Below are positions 43,586 through 52,450 of a stretch of 64,000 bases of DNA, one piece after another (the first letter of the stretch is position 1; each line of letters begins with the position of its first letter). The translations under genes and the position numbers were made by a program. The DNA lies in assembly GCA_910579685.1 (NCBI GenBank), contig CAJTVN010000013.1:47575-111574 (forward strand), read 5' to 3'. The DNA is from an uncultured Lachnospiraceae bacterium. GTDB lineage: Bacteria > Bacillota > Clostridia > Lachnospirales > Lachnospiraceae. The notes under the pieces are model-generated. The model worked only from the letters and a program-made list of their open reading frames with translations, made no database searches and was not told the origin of the DNA.

Positions 43586-45025
43586 ATGAAAAAGAAGGTA
43601 CTGGCGGCAGTTCTGTCAGGGGCAATGATAGCGGCGGCTCTGACAGGATGCGGTGGAAATACAGACAGCACACCGGCGGATACAAAGACGGATGCGGCGG
43701 ATAGCGGGACAGAAAACCAGGCTGCGGCAGATGGTGCGGAGAATGCGGACACTGCGCAAGCGTCCCAGGAAGAGGCGGCGGATGACGGAGCGGAAGATAC
43801 CGGTTCTATCGTTTCCGCACCTACAGAGCTGACCTTCATCTTTGCGGACGGCGACGAGGGGGCGAAGGCTTCCATGAATGAGATTGTGAACAAGTTTAAC
43901 GAGACCTACCCGGACATCACGGTGACGATTGAGCCAGGAAACGGCGGCGCCTACAGCGAATTCATCAAGACCAAGGACAGTGTGGGAGAGTTCCCGGATG
44001 TGATGGAGATGAGAGACACGGCTATGTATGTGAGGGCCGGAAAGCTTGAGCCCCTGCCGGATGATATCGTATCTCTTTTCCGGACCACCACGGCGTTTGA
44101 CGGAAAAGTCTATACGGCTCCCTTTGGAGGGGAAAATACCAACGGGATCATTTATAACAAGACCTATTTTGACGAAAACGGCTGGACGGAGCCTGCGACC
44201 TATGAGGAGTTTATCGATCTGTGCCAGAAGATTGCGGACAAGGGCGATATGGCGCCGCTTGTAGTGGGCGGACAGGATATCTGGCACATGGGCTTCTGGT
44301 TCCACAAGGCTTACAACGATCAGGTGCTGAGCCAGGATGCGGATTTTATCAAACATTGTTATGAGGGAAGCAAGGATTTTTCGGATGAGACTTTTAAGGC
44401 TACATTTGAAGAACTCCAGACCATCATGCAGTATGCGCAGGACGGCTGGGCATCCACGCCGGACGCACAGATCACTACCTTCCTGGTAAATGACATGGCG
44501 GCCATGATGTACTCCGGCACTCATATGTTTTCGCAGATCGCGCAGGCGGATCCGGAATTTGAGATGGGATGGTTTGCGGTTCCCAGTCCCGACGGCAAGA
44601 CCCGCCTTGTTGGAGGCGGCGGGGTAGGCGGGCTCGCAATTTCCGCAGAATCCGCAAAAGATCCTGATAAGAAAGCGGCGGCAGAGGAATTTATCAGATT
44701 TTTCTTCCAGCCGGACAATTACAAGGTATACTGCGAGACCTTAAGCGCGATCCCTTCTACGGTGGAAACGCCTGATCTGGATGTCCTTGACGTATTCCAG
44801 GAAGTGATTGATGCCAATGCCACGGCTGACGACCTTGCGCCCATGTGGAACGGCAGAGTGGGGGAGAACGAGCTTCCTCCGGATTTCAGGAACTTTACCT
44901 ACAAGACACTGATCGAGGTGCTGCAGGGAACCAGGGACATTGATTCCGCCTGCGAAGAGCTGAACAAGACCTGGCAGGTGAGCATGCAGAGCTTCAACCC
45001 CATCACCGGAGTCGGAATTGAATAA
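43586..45025 (+). CDS. Sugar ABC transporter substrate-binding lipoprotein
   Basis: This 479-residue family 1 extracellular solute-binding protein has the lipobox LTGC (Cys near residue 22) and an Ala/Asp/Glu-rich linker. Its binding domain includes GDEGAKASMNEIVNKFN, VTIEPGNGGAYSEFIKTKD and TNGIIYNKTYFDENGW. It should deliver oligosaccharides to the two following permeases. AATGGAGGAATC precedes the ATG, and an extended -10 (TGCTATGAT, 43516-43524) may provide a promoter. No ATPase is encoded beside it. A shared MsmK-type ATPase elsewhere is the usual solution. Confidence 0.95.
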   Translation: MKKKVLAAVLSGAMIAAALTGCGGNTDSTPADTKTDAADSGTENQAAADGAENADTAQASQEEAADDGAEDTGSIVSAPTELTFIFADGDEGAKASMNEIVNKFNETYPDITVTIEPGNGGAYSEFIKTKDSVGEFPDVMEMRDTAMYVRAGKLEPLPDDIVSLFRTTTAFDGKVYTAPFGGENTNGIIYNKTYFDENGWTEPATYEEFIDLCQKIADKGDMAPLVVGGQDIWHMGFWFHKAYNDQVLSQDADFIKHCYEGSKDFSDETFKATFEELQTIMQYAQDGWASTPDAQITTFLVNDMAAMMYSGTHMFSQIAQADPEFEMGWFAVPSPDGKTRLVGGGGVGGLAISAESAKDPDKKAAAEEFIRFFFQPDNYKVYCETLSAIPSTVETPDLDVLDVFQEVIDANATADDLAPMWNGRVGENELPPDFRNFTYKTLIEVLQGTRDIDSACEELNKTWQVSMQSFNPITGVGIE

Positions 45026-45031
45026 CGGACA

Positions 45032-45088
45032 GTAAAGTACGGCAGGGATCCCGGGCTGCATGGGCAGTGCCGGGATCCCCCACTTTAC
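45032..45088 (+). promoter_or_regulatory. Intercistronic stem-loop between binding-protein and permease genes
   Basis: Nested pairings are GTAAAGT/ACTTTAC (45032-45038 with 45082-45088), GGGATCCCGG/CCGGGATCCC (45045-45054 with 45070-45079) and CTGC/GCAG at the tip. No T-run follows. Such structures stabilise the binding-protein mRNA relative to the permease part. Confidence 0.65.
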
Positions 45089-45126
45089 AGAAAATCATTT
45101 TACAGGAAATAAGGAGGGCGGTTACT

Positions 45127-46023
45127 TTGAACACATCGGCAAAAAAGAAAAGAAAGTTTGATACCACGGCATTTGCCTTCATTGCTCCGGCATTTCTCTT
45201 TTTTACACTGTTTATCATTGTTCCCACAATATCCAGTGTGTATTACAGCTTTACGTCCTGGGACGGCATCAGCCCGACGGTGAAATTTATCGGCCTGGCC
45301 AACTATAAGGAGATCTTCACCAGCGCCCGTTTCGGAAACGCTCTGAAAAACACGGTGATCCTCACGGTTTTTATCTCCATCTTTGAAAACTCCATAGCTC
45401 TTGGCCTTGCGCTGATCGTGGATAATGTAAGGTGGGGAAAGAATTTTTTCAGAAGCGCTTTTTATATCCCGGTTCTGATCAGCGGCATTGTCTCCGGTTT
45501 TATCTGGAAGATCATGTATAACTACAATTTCGGAACCTTCAATGCGGTTCTTGGAAATCTTGGCCTTGACGGGTTGAAGCAGGACTGGCTGGGAAACAGC
45601 GCCCTGACGCTTCTGATGATCGGCGTGGTTCTGATCTGGAAAGGGGCGGGGTATTACATGATTATTTATCTGGCGTCCTTACAGAGCGTGTCCCCGGAGT
45701 TGATTGAGGCGGCGCAGATTGACGGGGCGAGCCCCTGGCAGCGGTTTAAGTCCATCACGGTTCCGCTGATATCCGGAGCCTTTACCATCAACTTTACCCT
45801 GTCCCTGATCAACGGCCTGAAGGTCTTTGACCAGATCAACGTGATGACGGACGGCGGCCCGGGCTTCACATCCGAAACGCTGGTTTACCTGCTGTACAAG
45901 GTGGGATTTAACGAGGGCAGACAGGGCTTTGGAACGGCGGTAGGCATCATGCTGTTGTTTATTATTATCGTGCTGAATACCATTCAGCAGAAATTCCTGA
46001 GAAGCAGGGAGGTGCAGATGTGA
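45127..46023 (+). CDS. Sugar ABC transporter permease, MalF/UgpA type
   Basis: I start at the TTG at 45127, where AAGGAGGGCG precedes, giving 298 residues. Six membrane helices are visible, and the coupling EAA loop is LIEAAQIDGASPWQRFKSIT. The sequence TVKFIGLANYKEIFTSARF is typical of the family. It overlaps the next permease gene by the GTG/TGA junction at 46020-46023. It works with the upstream binding protein and the downstream permease to import oligosaccharides. Confidence 0.94.
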   Translation: MNTSAKKKRKFDTTAFAFIAPAFLFFTLFIIVPTISSVYYSFTSWDGISPTVKFIGLANYKEIFTSARFGNALKNTVILTVFISIFENSIALGLALIVDNVRWGKNFFRSAFYIPVLISGIVSGFIWKIMYNYNFGTFNAVLGNLGLDGLKQDWLGNSALTLLMIGVVLIWKGAGYYMIIYLASLQSVSPELIEAAQIDGASPWQRFKSITVPLISGAFTINFTLSLINGLKVFDQINVMTDGGPGFTSETLVYLLYKVGFNEGRQGFGTAVGIMLLFIIIVLNTIQQKFLRSREVQM

Positions 46024-46862
46024 TGGAAAGAGCGCAGAAAAAGATAAAACCCGGTACCATAGTTTTGTTTGCAGCGACCATACTGCTCGCTTTTCTCTTT
46101 ATCTATCCGGTGCTGTTCGCTTTGATGTCGGCCTTTAAGAGTAACGGCGATATCCTGAAGAGTCCGATCAGCTTCCCCAGGAGTCTGTATGTGCAGAATT
46201 TTAAGGATTTGTTTGAACAGTCGGATTTCCTGACGGCGATCCTGCACTCCATTTTCCTGACCGTGGTGTCAGAGGTGCTGATCGTATTTATCGTACCCAT
46301 GGCGGCCTATGGAATTGAGAGAAGGCAGAGCCGTACCACAGCCCTGATCTACACCTATTTTCTGGCGGGGATGATGATTCCCTTCCATTTATACATGTTT
46401 CCTCTGTTCAAGGAGATGCGCATGCTTCATCTGTTCGGAAACATGGCAGGCCCCATCGTGAGCTATATTGCGGGCTCGATTGCATTCGGTGCGCTTCTTT
46501 ACTGCAGCTTTTTGAAGGGAGTGCCCCTGGAGATCGAGGAGGCGGCCATGATCGACGGTTGTACGCCCTTTCAGACCTTCTGGAAGGTGACCTTCCCGCT
46601 GCTGGGGCCCTGCACCGGATCCATGGTGATCTTAAACGGGCTGGGAATCTGGAACGACTATCTTATGCCTTACCTGGTTCTTCCCAGCGGAAAGGCAAAG
46701 ACCATCACGGTGGAGATTGCGGGCTTTGTGGGACAGTATACGGCCAGATGGGATATTGTGTTTGCGGGAACGGTGATTTCCATCGTGCCGGCCCTGATCA
46801 TCTTCTGTATGTTCCAGAAGTATTTTGTAAAGGGAATTACGGCGGGAGCTGCGAAAGGATAA
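46020..46862 (+). CDS. Sugar ABC transporter permease, MalG/UgpE type
   Basis: The protein has 280 residues with six membrane helices. The EAA loop is EIEEAAMIDGCTPFQTFWKV and the family start is FIYPVLFALMSAFKSNGDI. Either the GTG at 46020 or the ATG at 46023 may start it, both behind GGGAGGTG. It pairs with the preceding permease. A separate promoter for the sensor kinase follows. Confidence 0.94.
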   Translation: MMERAQKKIKPGTIVLFAATILLAFLFIYPVLFALMSAFKSNGDILKSPISFPRSLYVQNFKDLFEQSDFLTAILHSIFLTVVSEVLIVFIVPMAAYGIERRQSRTTALIYTYFLAGMMIPFHLYMFPLFKEMRMLHLFGNMAGPIVSYIAGSIAFGALLYCSFLKGVPLEIEEAAMIDGCTPFQTFWKVTFPLLGPCTGSMVILNGLGIWNDYLMPYLVLPSGKAKTITVEIAGFVGQYTARWDIVFAGTVISIVPALIIFCMFQKYFVKGITAGAAKG

Positions 46863-46891
46863 TTGTTTTTTCCCTGTAAATCTGATATGAT
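46863..46891 (+). promoter_or_regulatory. Promoter of the YesM/YesN-like genes
   Basis: TTGTTT (46863-46868), 17 bp and TATGAT (46886-46891) lie 29 bp before the GTG start of the kinase. Confidence 0.5.
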
Positions 46892-46920
46892 TTTGGCAGA
46901 AAAGCAAGGGGAGGAAGGCA

Positions 46921-48765
46921 GTGAGAAAGTTGAAAGGCTTAAGGAGTTTCAGTCTCTATCAGAAATTTGCCCTGACAATTGTATTGTTGGGGCTTTTGCC
47001 TATGGCCGTGCTGGCAACCTTTATCGCAAATAAGATGATACGGGATTACTCACTTGCGCTGCGGGGACAGTATGAGCAGGCGGCCGGATACGTGGCCTCC
47101 AGCATAGAATCCATGCTGGATTCCTACAATACCATATCGAAAATGCCGTATTTTTATAACTTTGATTCCCATGGAGCGCAGTCGAGCTATCTGTCCTTCG
47201 ACCATTTCAGGCAGATTCTGTTCGGGGAAGGTTATGCGCCGGATACCATGGAAGAGGAGCGCAAAAGGGATATGGGGCAGTTTTTGCAGTATATCCAGAG
47301 CGTGGACTCCTATATCAGCGGAGTCCATGTGATCGCACAGGATGGAGAAGGCGAAAAGCAGTCCTTCCACTACAGCGTTTACAATACCTTTTTCCTGGAT
47401 CCGGAGCTGTTCGAAACGGATGTATCCTATGAGAATCTGGATAAAAGCGCAAAGAAGCTGATCCTTGCGCCGCCCCATACCACGGCATATTTTTACGGGA
47501 CGCCGGAGATGGTCTTTACGGCAGCCCGCAATTATTTTGATCTGAGAGGGCCGGTGGGCAACACGCCCTATGTGGGGACGATTTTTATCGACGTGGATCT
47601 GAAAAGGCTGGAGGGGATTTTCCGCAGTGTGGAGTTTACCGGAAACGAGGCTTTTTATGTGGTCAATGAGGAAAATGACTGCTTCTACAGCAACCTGGAG
47701 AATCGGACCGGACGAAATGCCGCGGCGGAGCTTGCCGATATTGAGGCCGATAAGGACCGGTTTGTGATCCGCACGCCGGAAAATGCCTATGGGCTTTCCG
47801 TGATCGTCTCCCTGGATGCGCAGACTGCCTTCGGAGATATCCGCAGGATGCAGCAGATGATGTACTTTTTCGTGGCATTATCGGTTCTGGCGCTTCTTGC
47901 AGGCTCCTTCTACTTTTCGAGACGGCTGATCCGCCCCATGCACGAGATGATGGATCAGATGTCCCTGATCGAGACGGGTAATTTTGACATTGAGCTGGCA
48001 ATCCGTTCCAAAGATGAGATCGGGGTGTTGTCGAAGCGCTTCAACCAGATGAGCAGTGCGCTGAAAACCTATATCAACAAGTCCTATGTGGCCCAGATCA
48101 AGCAAAGCGAGGCGGAGCTGACGGCGCTCAAATCTCAGATTTACCCGCATTTTCTGTATAATACGCTGGAAATTATCCGCATGACGGCTCTGGAGGATCA
48201 GGGGGCGGAAAAAGTGCCGGAGATGATCGAGGCTCTCTCGGAGCAGATCCACTATCTGATCGGCCCCGTGCAGGACATGGTGCCTCTGGAAAAGGAAATC
48301 GACATTGTGGGAAAATACGTCTATCTGCTCAATTGCAGGGTGGGAGGCAAGGTCCAGCTGACGGTGAATGCGCCGGGAGGTTCAAAGATCCAGATTCCCA
48401 GGCTGACCCTGCAGCCGATTGTGGAGAATGCCTATGTTCACGGAATCAAGCCCAAAAAGGGAAAGGGCTGTATCATGATTGAGACAGCCATCCACGAGGG
48501 GAAGCTGGAAATTACGGTGATGGATAACGGCGTGGGAATGGATGAGGAAGCGGTTGCCGGAATCATGAGGCTTTTTGAGAGCGACGAGCCGGGGGTTAAG
48601 AACGAATATAACTGGCAGAGCATCGGATTGAAGAATGTTCATGACAGAATCCGCTTTCTGTACGGAGAAGAGTTTGGAATACGCATTACCAGTACGCCGG
48701 CAGTGGGAACCATGGTAAGGATACTGCTCCCTCTGCAGAAGATGATGGAAAAGGATGGGGCCTGA
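46921..48765 (+). CDS. YesM-type sensor histidine kinase
   Basis: The 614-residue membrane kinase has two membrane helices (about 17-38 and 304-325) flanking an extracytoplasmic sensor. A HAMP domain follows (about 326-380), then the HisKA_7 phospho-acceptor LKSQIYPHFLYNTLEIIRM and an HATPase with LQPIVENAYVHGI and DNGVGM. This class controls carbohydrate utilisation genes and is usually paired with YesN. GTG start, with GAGGAAGGCA upstream. The response regulator begins one base after its stop. Confidence 0.95.
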   Translation: MRKLKGLRSFSLYQKFALTIVLLGLLPMAVLATFIANKMIRDYSLALRGQYEQAAGYVASSIESMLDSYNTISKMPYFYNFDSHGAQSSYLSFDHFRQILFGEGYAPDTMEEERKRDMGQFLQYIQSVDSYISGVHVIAQDGEGEKQSFHYSVYNTFFLDPELFETDVSYENLDKSAKKLILAPPHTTAYFYGTPEMVFTAARNYFDLRGPVGNTPYVGTIFIDVDLKRLEGIFRSVEFTGNEAFYVVNEENDCFYSNLENRTGRNAAAELADIEADKDRFVIRTPENAYGLSVIVSLDAQTAFGDIRRMQQMMYFFVALSVLALLAGSFYFSRRLIRPMHEMMDQMSLIETGNFDIELAIRSKDEIGVLSKRFNQMSSALKTYINKSYVAQIKQSEAELTALKSQIYPHFLYNTLEIIRMTALEDQGAEKVPEMIEALSEQIHYLIGPVQDMVPLEKEIDIVGKYVYLLNCRVGGKVQLTVNAPGGSKIQIPRLTLQPIVENAYVHGIKPKKGKGCIMIETAIHEGKLEITVMDNGVGMDEEAVAGIMRLFESDEPGVKNEYNWQSIGLKNVHDRIRFLYGEEFGIRITSTPAVGTMVRILLPLQKMMEKDGA

Positions 48766-48766
48766 T

Positions 48767-50284
48767 ATGATTCGAATGATATTGGCGGATGACGAGCCTG
48801 TCATCATGAGAGGAATCCGAAAGCTGCTGGACTGGCGAAGGATGGGAATTGAGATCGTGGGAGAGTATGAGGACGGACGCAGGGCGTTAGAGGCGCTGGT
48901 GCGGGATAAGCCGGACATAGCGCTTCTGGACATTTCCATGCCGCAGATGTCGGGCGTGGAGATTCTGAAGGAATGCCGCGCCATGGAAAATCATGTCTCC
49001 GTCATCTTTATCAGCGGCTTTCAGGATTTTGAGTATGCCAAGGATGCCCTGAAATACGGAGCCGTGGAATATCTGCTAAAGCCGGTGATCCGGGAGGAGC
49101 TGCTGCGGGCCGTGGAAAAGGCAATATCTCAGATCCGGGGGGAAGAAGAGGCGGAAAGGATCCGCACAGAGGAGACGGCAGCGGCCGGCGGGGTCAATTA
49201 CGGGCTTCTCATGGAAAACCAGGACACGGGATATGTTCCGGTCTATGCGGATATTCTTTATCACAGGGGAGAGGACGAGCCGATGAAAAGGCTGATCCAT
49301 TTTTCCCTGTTCAGCCTCCTGGAAGAATACTTAAGCGAGACCGGCAAAGGGATCGTGTTCCGGAAAAATGACAAAATCGCCATGATTCTCAAGGGAAAGG
49401 AGCGGGATGAGATACGCCGGGAGGTGGAGGCGGTCTGGGAAAAATCTTTCAATGCCACGGGGCATACCGCGTTTTTTGTCATCGGGGACGCGGTGTTCTC
49501 CATGAGCGGGATTCCATCCATGTTCGAACGCTGTCTTCAAAGAGGGGGTTATCTGTTTTTTGCGGATAAGATGCCGGTTCCGGTGATCGATTTGCATGAG
49601 AAGGTGTTTGCCGCAAGAGGGGATGCGGATCGTCTCGGCGATCTGCGGCAGAAGCTTTTTGATGCCGCCGTTGGACAAAGCGAAGAGCAGATGAAGGAGA
49701 TCGGCAGACAGTACGGGAGAGTGGTTCTTTCGCTCTCCGAGGGGAAGAGGGAGGATGCCTGCTTCTATTTCTGTACGGCCGTCCGCTTTATGGAGGAGAA
49801 GTGCAACGCCTTTGACCTGCCCGGATGCAGGCCCCAGATAAAGGAACTTCTGGAAAGAGGCAGAGCCTGTGAGAACTACGGGGAAATGGAGGAGCTGTTT
49901 GAACGGGAATTTGAGCGGTATCTGGATGCAGTTCGCACGGCTGCCGTAAACGGTGACAGGAGGGATATTATAAAGGCAAAGGAATACATAGACAGGCACT
50001 ACATGGAAAACCTCTCGCTGAATGTGCTGGCGCAGGAGGTTCATATGAACCCTTATTATTTCAGCAGCTTTTTTAAGAAAAATACGGGTGAGAACTTCAA
50101 GGATTATGTAAATCGTATCCGGATCGAGGCCTCGCTTTCCATGCTTCTTTCCACCGACATGAAGACTTATGAGATTGCGGAAAAGGTCGGGTTCGGGGAC
50201 ATCCGGATGTTTAACGCCGCCTTTCAGAAGATTTATCAGGAAACGCCGGGAAGCTACCGCAAGAGGGTGCGGGGGAGGGAATAG
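48767..50284 (+). CDS. YesN-type response regulator with AraC DNA-binding domain
   Basis: The start at 48767 gives 505 residues beginning MIRMILADDEP. The receiver (about 1-120) has the phospho-Asp in ALLDISMPQMSGVEIL and the Lys in EYLLKPV. A middle region of unknown role follows, and the AraC double HTH covers about 405-503 (SLNVLAQEVHMNPYYFSSFF, YEIAEKVGFGDIRMFNAAF). With the upstream kinase it probably activates the sugar transporter and hydrolase genes, giving the locus a second regulator besides the AraC protein. Confidence 0.95.
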   Translation: MIRMILADDEPVIMRGIRKLLDWRRMGIEIVGEYEDGRRALEALVRDKPDIALLDISMPQMSGVEILKECRAMENHVSVIFISGFQDFEYAKDALKYGAVEYLLKPVIREELLRAVEKAISQIRGEEEAERIRTEETAAAGGVNYGLLMENQDTGYVPVYADILYHRGEDEPMKRLIHFSLFSLLEEYLSETGKGIVFRKNDKIAMILKGKERDEIRREVEAVWEKSFNATGHTAFFVIGDAVFSMSGIPSMFERCLQRGGYLFFADKMPVPVIDLHEKVFAARGDADRLGDLRQKLFDAAVGQSEEQMKEIGRQYGRVVLSLSEGKREDACFYFCTAVRFMEEKCNAFDLPGCRPQIKELLERGRACENYGEMEELFEREFERYLDAVRTAAVNGDRRDIIKAKEYIDRHYMENLSLNVLAQEVHMNPYYFSSFFKKNTGENFKDYVNRIRIEASLSMLLSTDMKTYEIAEKVGFGDIRMFNAAFQKIYQETPGSYRKRVRGRE

Positions 50285-50316
50285 GAGAAACGGGCGTTTT
50301 CCTGTTCACAGAAGAA

Positions 50317-50345
50317 TTGACATTTGACCGTAATTATCATACAAT
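50317..50345 (+). promoter_or_regulatory. Promoter of the zinc-ribbon DUF4190 gene
   Basis: TTGACA (50317-50322), a 17-bp spacer and TACAAT (50340-50345) form a near-perfect promoter. Confidence 0.75.
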
Positions 50346-50405
50346 ATTCCTTGAATGATCTGTGTATGGATCTGATAATACATTTTAACAGAAAAGGGAA
50401 TGAAA

Positions 50406-51011
50406 ATGAGCGAAGAAAACAATGTGATTTATTGCGGTCAGTGCGGCGCCAGGAATCCGGACACCTTTAAGTTTTGCAGCAACTGCGGTGCGAAGCTTGA
50501 AAAGGCGAAGGAGGATGTTCCGGCGTACGGAAAGGACGATCCGGTCTTCAGCGCAGAGCAGGCGGCGCCTGTTTATGAAAAGGTGGAAGCCGAGATTGTA
50601 AACGAAGAGAAAAAGCCGGTTCCGGATGAGATTCAGATTAATTATGGAGCGGATGAGGGGACTTATTCCTCGGGCGGCTTTGAATCCTCCCAGAACAGGT
50701 ATTACTCAAGCAACAATGCGTCGGAGGCAAATGATACGTCTTCAAACGGCAACATCGGGTTTGCCATCGCATCCATGGTATGCGGTATTCTTTCCCTGAT
50801 TTGCTGCTGTTTCAGTCTTTTCAGCCTGGTCCTTGGGGTTGCTGCGGTAGTGCTGGGAATCGTGTGCCTGAGCGGCAAGTATGAGGGAAAAGGCATGGCC
50901 ATTGCCGGAATCGTTACCGGAGGAATCGGCATTTTCATCTGGGTCATCTTCATATTGATCGGCGGATCCGGCATGTTTATGGATCTGATCAATGAGCTTG
51001 CCTACTATTAA
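50406..51011 (+). CDS. Zinc-ribbon membrane protein with DUF4190-like domain
   Basis: The protein is 201 residues from the ATG at 50406, which AAAAGGGA precedes. An ATG at 50400 is too close to it. An N-terminal double-Cys zinc ribbon (YCGQCGARNPDTFKFCSNCG) is followed by a disordered acidic linker. Two membrane helices (about 115-146 and 155-185) surround YEGKGMAIAGIVTGGIG, the DUF4190 signature. The function is unknown. Similar proteins are frequent in Clostridia. It may form a unit with the two small membrane proteins that follow. Confidence 0.8.
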   Translation: MSEENNVIYCGQCGARNPDTFKFCSNCGAKLEKAKEDVPAYGKDDPVFSAEQAAPVYEKVEAEIVNEEKKPVPDEIQINYGADEGTYSSGGFESSQNRYYSSNNASEANDTSSNGNIGFAIASMVCGILSLICCCFSLFSLVLGVAAVVLGIVCLSGKYEGKGMAIAGIVTGGIGIFIWVIFILIGGSGMFMDLINELAYY

Positions 51012-51059
51012 GCGTTCATGCGCCGCTTTGCGGCGTTTTGCTATGGATGAGTGTCGGAA

Positions 51060-51473
51060 ATGAGAGTCAGGGCGGATACGGTTTTTTATCGGATCGGAAA
51101 GGCCGCATGGATTCCGTTTATTGCCTTTGGTTTCTGGTTCGCAGGATACGGCTACGAAGAGTATGGGGGATATCTTGCCTGTTCTCTCAAAAGAATAAGC
51201 GGAATTCCCTGTCCGGGCTGCGGAGGTACGAGGGCGTTTTATTATCTGTTTTCGGGCGAGATCGGAAAGAGCTTTTTCCATCATCCGGCAGTGCTTTACG
51301 GAGTGCTCGCATATATTCATTTCATGGGATTGTATTTTTTCAGAAAACATATTACGAAATCATTGAACACGAAAGAAATTCAGATTCCTTATTATGTCTA
51401 TGGCGCCGCAGCGGTCATACTGCTGCAGTGGTTTTTTAAGCTGGCCGGGATAACAAAAGGAATGCTGACCTGA
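51060..51473 (+). CDS. DUF2752-family membrane protein
   Basis: The 137-residue protein carries the DUF2752 signature ISGIPCPGCGGTRAFYYLFSG (key CPGCGGTRA) between hydrophobic segments, and ends with another membrane helix. The role is unknown; the paired Cys may bind metal. The ATG at 51060 is preferred, and an in-frame GTG at 51051 is possible. Neither has a strong ribosome binding site, so it may rely on the preceding gene 49 bp upstream. Confidence 0.75.
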   Translation: MRVRADTVFYRIGKAAWIPFIAFGFWFAGYGYEEYGGYLACSLKRISGIPCPGCGGTRAFYYLFSGEIGKSFFHHPAVLYGVLAYIHFMGLYFFRKHITKSLNTKEIQIPYYVYGAAAVILLQWFFKLAGITKGMLT

Positions 51474-51489
51474 GGAGGGAAATTGAACT

Positions 51490-51756
51490 ATGGACGCTAA
51501 AACAACAAGTATCGTGGCATATCTTACATGGATCGGGCTGATTATTGCGATCTGTGCGGGAGACAAGGAAGGGGCTAAGTTCCACATTAACCAGGCCCTG
51601 GTAATTCTTTTGTTTTCCCTGCTTTCCGTGATCCCCTGTATCGGATGGGTCTGGGGAGTCTTCATGCTGGTATGCTGGATTCTGGGATTGATTGCGGCAA
51701 TCAACCAGGAAGAGAAGGAAGTGCCGCTGATCGGGAAGATCCGCATCTTAAAGTAA
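51490..51756 (+). CDS. Small DUF4870-like membrane protein
   Basis: This 88-residue protein has two to three membrane helices. Its opening (TTSIVAYLTWIGLIIAICAG) and KFHINQALVILLF match the pattern of Tic20/DUF4870-like small membrane proteins. GAGGGAAA precedes the ATG. It lies 17 bp after the DUF2752 gene, so the two are co-transcribed. The function is unknown. Confidence 0.75.
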   Translation: MDAKTTSIVAYLTWIGLIIAICAGDKEGAKFHINQALVILLFSLLSVIPCIGWVWGVFMLVCWILGLIAAINQEEKEVPLIGKIRILK

Positions 51757-51757
51757 A

Positions 51758-51798
51758 AAAAGGCCGCTTAAGAGAGTTTCTTAAGCGGTTTTTTTCAT
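51758..51798. terminator. Hairpin between the DUF4870-like gene and the convergent lipoprotein gene
   Basis: Around 51764-51796, AAGGCCGCTTAAG... pairs with CTTAAGCGGTTTTTTT. The stem CCGCTTAAG/CTTAAGCGG is followed by seven T's on the plus strand, and A's precede it for the minus-strand transcript. Confidence 0.75.
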
Positions 51799-51799
51799 C

Positions 51800-52309
51800 T
51801 TACTGCTCCTGTGCCGGCTGTTCATAACTGAATATGGATTCCGGGATTTCCCCGTGCAGGATGGAGAGTATGTACTGGATGCGCTGGTTGGCGCGGTCGT
51901 AATTCTGCTTGGCGGCATCCGCAAGGGCCGCGCTGTAAGTCTCTCCCTCAAAGGCCTGATGGTAGAGAGAGACCGCTTCCGACATGTATTCGTCCGCTTC
52001 ATCCGCAAGCTGTTCCACGCCCGCAAAATCCTCCGGGACTTCCCAGCCGGCCATCTCGGAAAAGCACTGCTGCATGGAATCCAGCAGTCCAAGGAGATCG
52101 GAAACAGCGGTCTCGGATTCGGGATCAAGCGCATTGATGGAAGCGTTGAAATTCTTCACATTTTCAAAAAACTGTTCCATATTTGCCCGGTAGATATTCA
52201 GATCTTCCCGCTCCTTACAGCCTGCAAGGGGCAGGATGGCCAGGAAAAGACAGGACAGGATAATCCCTATCCGGATGGAAAGTTTCCTCTTTCTCTTAAG
52301 AAGCTTCAA
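51800..52309 (-). CDS. Uncharacterised lipoprotein
   Basis: The TTG at 52309 follows GGGAGG and gives 169 residues. A basic N-terminus and hydrophobic stretch end in the lipobox LAGC, followed by a mostly helical acidic domain without recognisable motifs. It would be anchored on the outer face of the membrane. A longer reading from the TTG at 52333 lacks a ribosome binding site. No family recognised. It is convergent with the small membrane protein genes and divergent from metH. Confidence 0.65.
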   Translation of the reverse strand: MKLLKRKRKLSIRIGIILSCLFLAILPLAGCKEREDLNIYRANMEQFFENVKNFNASINALDPESETAVSDLLGLLDSMQQCFSEMAGWEVPEDFAGVEQLADEADEYMSEAVSLYHQAFEGETYSAALADAAKQNYDRANQRIQYILSILHGEIPESIFSYEQPAQEQ

Positions 52310-52377
52310 AATGGTTCCTCCCTGATTTGTCAAAAACCTGTATTAAAGTTATCATAGATGCAAAATGAAGTCAATGA

Positions 52378-52406
52378 TTGTAGTTTTAATAAAATTATGT
52401 TAACAT
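52378..52406 (+). promoter_or_regulatory. Possible promoter of metH
   Basis: TTGTAG (52378-52383), 17 bp and TAACAT (52401-52406) precede metH by 45 bp. No SAM or cobalamin riboswitch is recognisable in the short leader. Confidence 0.45.
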
Positions 52407-52450
52407 GGAAAAGCAAGTAAAATTCAACAGGAACCTTCAGAGGAATCATT

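Noticed and set aside
52310..52450. SAM or cobalamin riboswitch before metH
   Set aside because: The leader is only about 45 bp after the likely -10 and shows none of the conserved riboswitch helices or boxes.
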